Positions 11,271 to 21,699 of a DNA stretch of 64,000 nucleotides are shown here, piece by piece. Made by a program: the position numbers and the translations under genes. This DNA is from Aurifilum marmelostoma. Its lineage: Eukaryota; Ascomycota; Sordariomycetes; Diaporthales; Cryphonectriaceae. The stretch's first letter is position 1, and every line of letters starts with the position of its first letter. The stretch lies in contig JAMXSV010000006.1 in assembly GCA_027559495.1 (NCBI GenBank), positions 2,232,001 through 2,296,000 on the forward strand. Reading direction: 5' to 3'. The notes under the pieces are model-generated. The model was not told the DNA's origin. It saw only the letters and a program-made list of their open reading frames with translations, and did not search any database.

Positions 11271-12208
11271 ATGCAGCGAATTCTGGTGACGCTCTCGCTC
11301 CTGGCCTCGGCTGCTGTGGGTGTTCTCGCCTCTGGTGACGAGCTCAAGATCGACGTCACGCTGCCCGTCGAGTGCGAGCGCAAGACTCAGTCCGGCGACA
11401 AGGTCTCTATGCACTACAAGGGCACCCTCGAAAACGGCAACAAGTTCGATGCCAGTACGTCGTCGTCCTACAGCACCCTGCTGCTACACCCTTATCAGTT
11501 TGCCTGCATCATGAACGACAGCTGCTAACCCGTGTCTACCCCTCGCTTCTTGTAGGCTACGACAGGGGCACTCCCTTCAGCTTCAAGCTCGGAAGCGGAC
11601 AGGTCATCAAGGGGTTCGTACATTCACAGGATCCGTTGTGGAGAAGAGAGGAAATCCGGAAACTTCATGTCGGATTCTAACACGCGTGTGGTGGACAGCT
11701 GGGACGAGGGCCTGCTGGATATGTGCATTGGCGAGAAGAGGTTCGTTTTCTCCCTTTCTTTTGCGTGACCTTGATCGTGCCAAACCTCGCCACTATGCCG
11801 CCATGTCGGGCTGACTTTTCCTCCTTTCTCTAGGACTCTCACCATCCCTCCAAGCAAGGGATATGGCCAGCGAGCCATGGGGCCAATTCCCGCCGGATCG
11901 ACTCTGAGTATGTCTTGCTATGAACAATAATAATTCTTTATGCGTTTCACATACTCGTTTACCTTTGTTTTTCTAATCAATCGTTCCTTGCAGTTTTCGA
12001 GACGGAGCTGATCGGCATCGACGGCGTTCCCAAGCCCGAGTCAATTGTGACCAAGGAGACACCAGCGGCCACAACGGAGGCACCTGCGGAGGAGGCCACA
12101 CAGAACAACATTGTTAGCAAGATCACTGAGAAGCTGGGCGAGGCTGTCAACATTGTCAAGGGTATCCTCAAGGACACCGACGATGTCGAGGAGAAGGCTG
12201 AGCTGTAG
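11271..12208 (+). CDS. ER FKBP-type peptidyl-prolyl cis-trans isomerase (FKBP2-like)
   Basis: Five exons: 11271-11454, 11556-11613, 11699-11740, 11834-11907 and 11994-12208. All introns are short GT-AG with in-frame junctions. The product is about 190 residues. A signal peptide (MQRILVTLSLLASAAVGVLAS) is followed by one FKBP domain with the usual landmarks: SMHYKGTLENG, FKLGSGQVIKGWDEGL, RTLTIPPSKGYG and TLIFETELIGI. Such enzymes speed proline isomerisation during folding in the ER and bind FK506. After the domain there is an unusual tail of about 65 residues. It has a TTEAPAEE-type low-complexity part, then a charged helix ending EEKAEL. No HDEL is present, but the terminal four residues, KAEL, resemble a relaxed retention signal. 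The start has good context (CAAGATGC). Confidence 0.93.
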
Positions 12209-12970
12209 AGCGTTCTTAGTTGGAACCTCCTGCTGTCGGCTGGTGGGGTCATCGCTAAAGCCCTGAAATGATGTATAGAATTCTGTATCGAGAGTGGTGT
12301 TAGGGTCTAGAATTGCGAACCATACAGAGCTAGAAACTAGCTCGTTTGGTGTGATCCGGGAGAGGTTCTTCTCCCTGCTCATCGACTGATCGGAGTTGAC
12401 AAGCTTCTATGACCACGTATGTGATCTTGAGCAGACTCTGCAGCTTGTCGATCGCGCTTGAGTAGTATATCGAAGTACTACAATTATGCCTGTTCAGTTG
12501 CCTTCTCGAAGTCGATCCGGCACTGGGCTGGACTTATCAGCACGGTATCATTACGGCCTCTCCCTTCCCACCGTCTCCCCATGTGCATGTGATTAACCTA
12601 TTCATTATCGCCTGGTTGATTTGTAGAAGTCTCAAGCTGATCGACTCAGACTTTGCTTTCGCACAAGAATGTTGATTGTCGAGAGCCACATCGTAGATAG
12701 ACCGGGTTGAGTTATTCCTAAGCTTTTCACATTGGCCAGAAGCGAGCAGAGATGAGCCGCCCCATCCCCCAGGAGAACGTACCTTCGAGTTGCACAAAGT
12801 GATGATATAGTCAAGCAGACTGAATCTGGCATCGAGACACGCATTGTCATTCCAGCAACCGCACTCATGACTGAGCCCCAGCGATTTCATTTGCACGGTT
12901 ATCTTCGATTGGTCCATTTATAATCATTGTCTATACCCTATATCTATATATATATATGAACTTTTATTCT
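12209..12970. other. Convergent intergenic region
   Basis: The 3' flanks of the FKBP gene and the GTPase/GT2 gene meet here. A short (AT)n run lies at about 12940-12957 just beyond the GT2 stop. No gene is visible. Confidence 0.5.
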
Positions 12971-15900
12971 TCACCAGGTGAACTTCATCAATGCTGGGTT
13001 CAACAACACTGGCAAAAGGAAATGACTAAAGATAACGCATGCCAGCGGGAAGATAGCAATGAGCTGGTCGATTCTCCAGAGATAAGGGAAAACATAGACG
13101 CCGCAGATAATCAGAGCGGTCATGGCGATACAAAAGATGAAGACAAACTTGAAGCGACGGGCGATGATGGGCATCTCGATGAAGAAAGAGGTGTCTGTGA
13201 CCTCTTTGGCGGTGGCGCCCCAGCTCATATCGATGGAGAACATGTGGCAGAGGATGGCCTGGGAGACGTGCATGGAGATGCCACCGAGAAAGATGAAGAG
13301 GAGGGGCACCCAGCGGAAACAGATCCAGATCTGGTGGACAAGGCTGCATTGTTCACCACGGTAGCGAACGATGGCCAGAGCGAGGTTGCCTGCACCCGAG
13401 AAGACGACAATCAGGGCGACCCAGACGCGCCAGCTGTTCATGTAGTAGTGATCGAGGTGACCGTTGAGCCAGCCGATGAGAAAGTAGTTGAGGAGGGTGC
13501 CGATCCAGGCAAAGCCGATGGCGTAGTAAGTGCCGATATAAGCAAGGATGGTTACCTTGGATCCCAGGGGCATATTAGAGAAGATGAAGCGCAAGAAGAG
13601 GGGCGTAAAAGGGCCGCGTTTCAACCAGTACTTGACGGGGTGGAAGAGAAGCTCGTTACAGCCGTAGGCGTATTTCTCCCAGCGGGCGAGTTCGTCGTAG
13701 ACGGTAAGCGAGACGCCTTCTTTGAACTCATCACCGCAGTAGGCAGCGAGGCGGATGTGGTAGCCCATGGTCTGGAGGCGGAGGGAGATGTCAAAGTCTT
13801 CAGAGACGTGAGACTCGGACCAGAACTTTTCATAAGGAGTGGTCGAGTTGGGATCCTTTTCGTCGGGCGACAGACCTCCCTCGCCGTCGTGCGCATTGTA
13901 CTCATCCTGAAAACTGACTTCTTGTAATGCGGACCAGCGGAGAAAGGCGTTGTGACCCACAAAGGGAGAAACGTCACCATTGGCGACGGCGTAGCGGATG
14001 GCGGTGTAGATGAGGTTGGTGAAGAAGGTGATGCCTGTCTCGAAATAACTGGTTGTCACGTTCATGACGCCCGAGGAAAACTGAATGATGGCGACCTGAG
14101 GGGATTCCTCGAGCTCGCTGACGGCATCAATCATGCATTCTTCAGGAATGCGCGTGTCTGAGTCGACGATCAGGATGTAGTCGCCAACCCGAATATCACC
14201 TTCTGCCCATGCTCGGCCCAGCTCTTCGTCGAGCACCTCGGAGAGGCATTTCTGGTACGCGGCCTCCTCCTCGGCCTGCGTCCAGACCCCTTCGCGGTCG
14301 ACCTTGACCAGCTTATCCTCTACCTTGAGGCTGATGCCAAGGGCGTAGTTCATGTTGGACGCCTTCTTGAACTTGCCCCGCCGGATGAATCTCTGCAGTC
14401 CCTCGCCATTGGGATTGTGTTTTGGGCGAGATACCCAGCCGATGTTGTGGGCAGTGTAGTATGCGCGTCTTTCTGCAGCTTCCTCGGGCGAAAGCAGCTG
14501 CATGCCATCGTCGTTCATAAAGATGTTTGCGGTACCTCCATGAGACTCATAGCTGCGAATAGCCGCCTCGAGCGATTCTACTGTCGGTTCAATGACGGCT
14601 TTGAGGCCTTCTTTGTAGACAGGACACTGAATGGTGACGTGAGGCAGTGGTCCGTCCTTGATGTTGAGGCGCTTCACAGCATTCGCCGAGTAGAACTTCG
14701 AGTTGATCTTCAGCTGGCTGACAGGGCCGAGCAGCTGAAAGATGGTGTTGATGAGAGATTGGCAAAAGAACTAGAAGGTTTCGCGTGTCAGAAGCGTGGA
14801 GTCACAGGATTTTACGTGATGATTTATTACAACAACATTTTCGGGGACTGAAGGATGTAATCGACTTACCAAACTGACAAAGATCTGCGGCAGCGCAGTG
14901 ACCAGCAGGAACAAGCGATACCAGTCGCCGTCAGTTGCAATTTCCTGTGCCAGTGACTGACAACCCAGCCCGATCAGAGTCAGAACAAGGGCTATTGTCA
15001 AGGCCACGGTGACAGCATTGATGAGATATGTCGGTCGCTTCTTGATCGGGCCGCTCTCCGGATCCAGGTCCCCTTGGCTGCTGCTCGTCTCGTGGCCAAA
15101 ATTCTCTTGGCTACTGTTGGTCTTGTCGACCTCAGAGATGGGTTCCGACACGGAGTGAAATCGATCATAGCTGTCGCGATGCTGGTCCATCGTCGACACC
15201 GTCTGCCCGCTACGGTCGATGCTGTCTGTGAAGTGCAAGCCCACAGGGGCTTGCGGCTCTACTATCATACTCTGAATCTTTTGCACCAGGATGTCGATGT
15301 TATCCTGAAGCATATTGTTGATGATGTCCCCAAGACATTCTCTGAGAGCAGTAATCCCAGCTTGATTTTGACTGAGCTTATTCCAGGGGCTTTGCGAAAA
15401 GAAGGCGTTCTCGCTTGCGTTTCGCTGGTCAAGACCACGACCATCACGACGCTCTTGCATAGACCGATTCTTGAGCGCAAACCATCCTTGTTCCAGATAG
15501 TGCTCCTTGTTTTGCAGTATTCGCAGAACCTGAAGGGATGTTATGTTAATTAGCTGGACCTCATCATATCGACAACGAAGGCTATGGACAAGAAACTTAC
15601 CCTGCTCTCGTCACCTTGCTGGATCACATCGCATTTGGTCAAGACACCAACTGTCCGGTGGCCTTTCGGATCAACGGCTTGGGCGAACTCTAACGCCTCT
15701 TGGTTCCCTATCTGATTCGTGGAATCTATTGCGGCTCTGTAGGAGGATTGAAAAGTCAATGTCAGCAAAACTGCGTCCGCCACTACTGCTCGTGCAGACT
15801 GAAGGCGAACTCACAATATGATCGAGTGCGGTTCTTTAATATAGTCCATCACCAGGCTCTTGATAGCATTGATCTCAAGCAGATCATGAGCCGAGGAACC

Positions 15901-16700
15901 TGGAAAAAACGCTTTGTGTCAGAGCACACCCGCGCCGATTGAGGATCGACAGCATAACACAGGACACACATACTGCGCACGAGTCCGGGGAAGTCAAGGA
16001 CGTTAAAGCTGTGGACTTGGGGTCCCGAAATATCGAGGACGAGGACGTTATCCGAGAGTTGTCGATCTTGGTCATCGTCCTCACTGGCATCAGAGTCCTC
16101 TGCCATGATGTTCATATGGTCGGCAGCCTGCAAAGCTATGATAAGCAACAAGAAGAAGCTGTGTGGGTTAAGGAGACATGCGGATGACTTACCTGATGCA
16201 GTAACCTAATGAGATCATCTCCGGTGAAAGCTCCCTCGTAGATCACCTCAAAGCTTTCTAGGTGCTTGATTGCGGCTTCATATTGGCCATCAAGTGGTCC
16301 AGGGAGGATATGTGCCTTTACGCTGGACTTTTCGCTCGTCGTGCGCTTGAATTGAGCGTGAATGGCGAAATTAGTCCATGGTAGCTTTGCTGCTGGAAAG
16401 GACAGACCGGTCAAGGCCTCAAAGACTGAGGTCTTGCCGCTGGCCTTATCCCCAATGATGGCGATCTAGAGAACCTGTCTTCAATATATATGGAACATCG
16501 CCACCATGATGCTATGGCATGAGAGCAGTCCTCGAACATACCTTGGGTAGAAATGTGGCATCCTTCAATGTCATCCCATGCAACTTGTCAAAGAGCTCGC
16601 GGACGTTCAACTCCTCTGTGTAGCCCGCATCACTGAGAGCCATCATGGGCGTCCTTGCACCCGGCATATTCGCGCCTACTATCTTCGTGCTGGGTGTCAT
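12971..16700 (-). CDS. Dynamin-type GTPase domain joined in frame to a family 2 glycosyltransferase
   Basis: Seven exons (16700-16542, 16465-16193, 16127-15974, 15899-15815, 15736-15601, 15529-14870, 14770-12971) splice without any stop to a 1,088-residue protein. Residues 1-380 resemble a dynamin/Mx GTPase: P-loop GDKASGKTS at 58-66, switch DFPGL at 189, TKCD at 257-260, and the end-of-G-domain signature GITALRECLGDII. The stalk and GED expected next are absent. Instead come a polar linker, membrane segments at about 436-459 and 473-500, and a GT2 catalytic domain with QCPVYKE, NDDG, VDSDT (692-694), SEDFD (about 813) and ARWEKYAYG (about 852). At least five further membrane segments follow. 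GT2 enzymes of this build make cell-surface polysaccharides from UDP-sugars. ATG 15190 (residue 383) could start a GT2-only protein of 706 residues, so two genes or one fusion are both possible. Confidence 0.8.
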
Positions 16701-17749
16701 ACTGTTCGTCGTGTGGATAGTAGAAACAAAGACAAGAATAAGAGGGGGAAAAAAAAAAGGAACCTCAGTGACTATTGCACGGAGTCATGGCATTTACCAT
16801 CCCAGCCAACTCGACAATTTCCTTGATAATGGATGTGCTGGGTAAAGAAATCACGGAACCCAACTGAGCAAAACTTGTCCAATTGATATTTTTCAGGGTG
16901 GTCGTTACGGAGCAAGCAGTCCTCGCAGCAATTCCGTGTGGGTTATTGCCTACCATCCGACACTCAATTCTCACGGGACTCGCCATCCGATTTCTTACGG
17001 TAATCGCTGTGCGAATGAAGATAAATGTCCGGAATGGGAAAGGTTTGCCGCCCAGAACTGTGGCAATTATCCGGAAACGACTTGAAGATGCCAGTGTTTA
17101 TTTGTCTCGGGACCCATGGCGCTAGACAGAAAAAATGCCGATGGCCGAAGTTGCCACTGTCCTGACCTATCTCTGTTGCCTTATGTCAAACATATTCTTT
17201 TTGAGCTGTCAAGTGATCAGGCCCTGAACAAGTAGCAGATATTTGGCGTGTTATCTGCCAGTAGCGCGAAGTGTGACGGTAAACGCCCGGGTAAGAGAGA
17301 GGGCCATATCGACCTGTTCACCGAAACGACCTTGGTCATTTTGTGAGATTTTTCAGAATTCAATGTGTATCCATCATGTTATCTCGGAATATTTCCAATT
17401 ATCGAGGTTGATTGTGCCGATATGTGAGAGAAACTCTGAAGATATAAGATCCGGAGTGATCAAATGATGATAACAATAATATCATATGAAAAGAATATTA
17501 CTTAGTTGCCAAACCATAAGATTAGAGGAGTTTGGAAAATAAATTTCAAGAACACTATATCGAAAGAAGCTCGATAAAGGTCGAGAATAGCATGATCCTC
17601 ACTATAATTAGCATAATGTTTATGGAGATCTTGTAGTATATATATATCGATGATAAACACTCAACTGCCCTCTCGGAACGCCAAAACCTGCACCTCTTGG
17701 TGATATCCCGTTGACTGTCAGAACTCTTTCCCACTTGTTTCCTCAGGCC
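16701..17749. other. Intergenic region
   Basis: Upstream region of the GTPase/GT2 gene and 3' flank of the GH128 gene. A minus-strand frame at 16765-16986 has no GTPase character and no splice link to the first exon. From 17460 to 17660 the sequence is AT-rich with TATATATA runs. No gene is seen. Confidence 0.5.
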
Positions 17750-18847
17750 TTATAGAATAAGTGCAAATATGCCAATACCAAATAGAAATAGGAAGTGTGG
17801 TGCTTCCGAGACAGGACCGGCACCTGACATCGTTGTTACCAGTGCTGGCACGGTGTATGTTGGTGTAGGGGCAGTCGTGGAGGTGTTGGAGGCAACTGTG
17901 ACGTTGTCCGGCTTAACACCTGTGGCATTGCCTCCCAAGTACCAACTCCCAATGTCTGTCAAATTCCCGTAGGAATTCAACATGGCTACATTCATGCCAA
18001 CATTGGATGTGGATGACCTGAAAGACCCAAAGTAGGAGTAATGGGTCACATTTCTGCTTGATGTGCTTGGTTAGTGATTATCATGTATCGTTACCAAGAT
18101 ATTGCTGGAGGTGATTGCATGAACGTACTCATTGTTGTCCAGGTATGTAAGGGCCGTTTGGAAGAATTCCTGAGTCTCGTTGAGGCTCGCGTTGTCCAGT
18201 GCGAACTCGGTCACCCATATTTTCTTATCCGGGTAGATACTTAAAACGTCGGATATGTGGCTGGTCATCCCGTCGAAGCTCCCATACCAGTGGATAGGGA
18301 TGAAGTCGAAGGTACAGCCCCCGTCGCATGCATCGGTGAAGTTGGCCAGCCACTCGAAACCTACGGAGCCCCCGGTCACAGCTGGGGCACCGAGAGACAC
18401 GCCCAGCTTGGCCAGGGGCTCCATCTGTTTCTTCCAGTATTCTGCAGCATCAGATGGGTCGATGTCGCTGCCACCAGTGTCCGCTGTGTTGTCAGGTTCG
18501 TTGAATCCCATAGCATAGGTGATATTCCTTCCTTCGAGGATCTGAGCTGTGACGTTCTCGAGAAAAGTGGTGTCGCTGAAGCTTGAGGGGGCGCCCCACA
18601 ACATGGGCACAAACTCAAGTGATGTATTCACATAGTCTGGGTTCGGGTACATCTTGTAGTTGTAATACCACGTCAGGTCGCTTCCCTTTTGAATCCATAT
18701 CTGGTTGTCCTCTGGATAGTTGGAGTTAGGTATGTAGATCAGACCTCGCTTGCTGGAGGTAGGAAACTGAGATGTTATGGCGGCAGCCAGCATGGGCAAA
18801 AGGCCCAGGAAGATTGAAATGCGCAGCATCGCTATGGGTTCTCTCAT
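17750..18847 (-). CDS. GPI-anchored Asl1-like glycoside hydrolase (GH128, glucan endo-1,3-beta-glucosidase)
   Basis: Two exons, 18847-18129 and 18053-17750, with a 75-base intron (GTACGT...CAG) and a split codon GA|A. The protein is about 340 residues. It has a signal peptide, a catalytic domain and a C-terminal Ser/Thr-rich stretch followed by a hydrophobic tail (FLFLFGIGIFALIL), the pattern of a GPI-anchor signal. GH128 landmarks are GFNEPDN (acid/base Glu), IPIHWYGSFDG, WVTEFALDN (nucleophile Glu) and, after the intron, THYSYFGSFRS and LTDIGSWYLGG. It is predicted to cut beta-1,3-glucan in or at the fungal wall. The second in-frame Met at 18829 begins the hydrophobic leader directly and may be the true start. 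Several Asn-x-Ser/Thr sites suggest glycosylation. Confidence 0.92.
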
Positions 18848-20153
18848 GATGGAAAGATGATGTTGATGGACATGAATGTCGGCATCCCAATACGTCCATC
18901 AGCGCGACGGATGGAGGAGAGGTTATGGTTAGCATGAATTGTGTGCAAGGTTCATAATCGGAATGATAATATGTGGCCGGCCTAGAGGGTAACGGCGTGG
19001 AATACACATCCGATCTAGACTTTTTCTGATGACCTCGTCTGAGATCCCGCAATACAGGGTCTCGGATCGACACCCGACATGTAGTGGATCCATATCTAAG
19101 TGTACCTCTCAATGACAGCCTCGGGAAATACCCCTTCCCGTCATTCAGAGGGCGCACGGTAAGCACGGCGTAATGAAAGTAGGTTAATTATGGAATGGTA
19201 TTCCATCCAGCGTACATGTTATACTAGGTGACTGACTCGGATGATGGCATGGCATCACTATAGTCGATACTTGGACGGGGTAGTCGGGGAGCCAACATGG
19301 ACTGTTTTTCTTGTATATTTTTCTTCTTCATATATATATTTTTCCTTCATAAGACAGACTAAAGCAGAGACAGAAGGGAGACAATCTGGGGATCCACGTC
19401 ATTGGCCCATGTGTTCACGCCGCGAGATTGTTCAACGGACAGGTATGACCGCCTGCAAACGGATCGGGAAGTGGGAGCGCACCTGATGACGCTTCCCTGA
19501 TCATCTTGATGTCCATTGTTCAAATGTCAGATGTCTGTCGCCTTGCTGTCTGTCTGCAAACGGAATACCAAGTAAAGATTGCGTTGCTAGTACAGGTCTA
19601 GAGCCGACGTTGCTACACTGACAGACCCGATACTATGGATCTGGAGGGTGATCCCGTCAACGGGCACTATTTTGGCGGGTATAGATCCGACCCGCTCCGT
19701 GAATGATGAACGAATCAGAAACTGATGCAGGAGATACTACAGTACGGTTCACTGACGCGTCTACAAGTGTCCGCAGTCTGGTCTATGCTATATTAGTTCT
19801 GGTTTGGGTAATTGCACGCGATTGGTCTGAAGTCTGACTTACGATCCACACGATTAAAAAAAAAACAAAAACTATGCCTCCATCAGAGATGACGCTCTCT
19901 TGAAAAGAATAGGAAGACCAAGAAGAAGAAGACAAAAAAAAAAAAAAAAAAAAAGAGAAGAAAATTTCGGCCAAATGGCAATAGAATTCTGACATAAAAA
20001 AAAAGTAGAGGACGCAAGGTCATATATGGGATAATTACATATTGAGATTCATTAATTTTCAGAGTTGAATAAACGCCCGCGCTTAACCTGCTTGGATACT
20101 CGTGGCAACGCAATCAATCATACTGCTCATAAGTGCATGAAAAAGCAAGTAGG
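18848..20153. promoter_or_regulatory. Upstream region of the GH128 gene; 3' flank of the GH16 gene
   Basis: 1.3 kb with no gene. An inverted repeat ATGGAAT-GGT-ATTCCAT at 19190-19206, about 345 bases upstream of the GH128 start, looks like a dimeric regulator site. A-rich runs lie at 19856-19870 and 19934-19953. The regulatory role is inferred. Confidence 0.35.
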
Positions 20154-21699
20154 CTATCGGGTGAATCCGGAAAGATCAGTGGCCGCAGCATCGCACTGCT
20201 GCCACATGGCGACCTTCTTTACAAGCATTTCACCGTGACCTTCCTGCTTCCAGGTGGGCTCCCACTGGGCCCTGGCGTCCCAAAAGTCCTTTTTCGGTGT
20301 GGTCGATGCGTCCACCCAAGGCTTGCCTCCCACACCGTCGGGAAATTCACCAGAAGTCCCACCAACGCCCAGAGACATGATCAGATAGAACGGGCGATCG
20401 AAAGGAGTGGCGTGACTTGTGCCGGGCCCATCCCAGGGATCTACGATTCTCGATCCATTATCAAATGTCGAGCCGAAACCGCCCAGGTTGAAGAAGCTGT
20501 GAGCGAATTTGACGTATGTGACCTGGGCCAGGCGACTGTCGACCCAGGTAAAGAGGTAGTTTGGCGTCCACTCGAGGCCAAATGTATGGTAGGCATCGTT
20601 ATATGTCGAGTGCAGGGCGTCTCGTCCACCAGTAGTCAGCTGCCAGCGGTCCGTAGAGGGGTCTGGACCCCAGTGCAGAGAGCTCTGGAGCAGCTGGTTC
20701 CCCTTGCCGCCGTCATAAGTGTAATTGTTGCCTCTCACGACGCCGACATCTACCTGTCCGGACGCGGGCCAGGCACCATAGTAGTCCTCTGCCGGGTACA
20801 TGAATAATTGCGAAAGGAGCCAGTCGCCAGCGGCGAGCTTGGCAGTAATCTCGACCCGACCGTACCTGATCACCGCAAAGTTCTTGGTGCTGATGCGGCC
20901 AGACTTGACCGGCTGGACGATCTCGCCTGCAGTAAGATTGGCAGACAGGACGCAAGCGTCGGATGTCGCACCGGTGCAGGTACCAGCTGCGGTCAGGTTG
21001 GTGACGCTGGTCGTCTCGAGGTAGGTCTCGTCCTGGAGGGTTGGCGTGAACACGAGCTGTCCATCACGAACAAATACATTCTCATCACCACCAGTTGTCA
21101 ATTCGAACTCGCCATTGCTGTGGCCAATGTTAGCACAACAAACTCTTCTTTCCTTTTTCTTCTCTCTTTTCGGGAGGAGGAATGATCAAAGGGACGAAGG
21201 CGCAAGTCAGATGGTATGAACCGGAGTATATAACTTACCCAAAGCCACCTGTTTCGACTTCCTTGGTCCATATAGTTGAATTGAAACCATTCGAAAAGTC
21301 ATCCACGAAGACGGGACAATACTGATAATTGCTGACCGATGCATAGCCAGACCAGGACAAGAGCGCGATAGCGGTCAGACCAACAAGGAGGCCGATGATT
21401 GGTATCAGGGTGATCCAGATCCCTCGAGGATCTTTTTCTCGGAGCTCTGGTCGGTCGACGGTGCCCTTCTGGATTCTGCGAGAACGGAAATAGGGACGTG
21501 GATGGTAGGTCTCTACACTGCGAACAGAGTGGTTTGCAGATCGGAACCTGGCAGGCCTCGCTCGCGGGGTGCCAATTGTGAAACGCTCCTCATATGAAGG
21601 TAGATGCTGAACACTCAGGAACCGCTCGAATGCAGGAGCTTGCCTCAGGATCACACCGCTTGCACTGCTCCTGGCACTGCCGCTCCTTGATGGATTCAT
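20154..21699 (-). CDS. Type II membrane protein with a GH16 (beta-1,3-glucan binding/laminarinase-like) domain lacking catalytic Glu
   Basis: Exons 21699-21239 and 21117-20154 give 474 residues; the splice (GG|C) restores FGNGEFELTTGG. Residues 1-93 are a basic, Ser/Arg-rich cytoplasmic segment. Residues 94-116 (GIWITLIPIIGLLVGLTAIA...) are a membrane anchor, and the rest is a luminal or extracellular GH16 domain (WTKEVETGGFG, SGRISTKNFAVIRYGRVEI, FGLEWTPNYLFTWVD, PFYLIMSLGVGG). The usual active-site sequence GEIDIMExRGN is changed to GQVDVGVVRGN. The two glutamates are replaced by Gln275 and Val280 while Asp277 remains. By analogy with catalytically dead GH16 proteins, a glucan-binding or sensing role is more likely than hydrolysis. 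The start at 21699 is the first ATG; upstream codons in the frame begin with GTG. Confidence 0.88.

Noticed and set aside
12956..13927. 323-residue plus-strand frame, very acidic
   Set aside because: It mirrors the GT2 exon; the acidic composition is the complement of hydrophobic codons.
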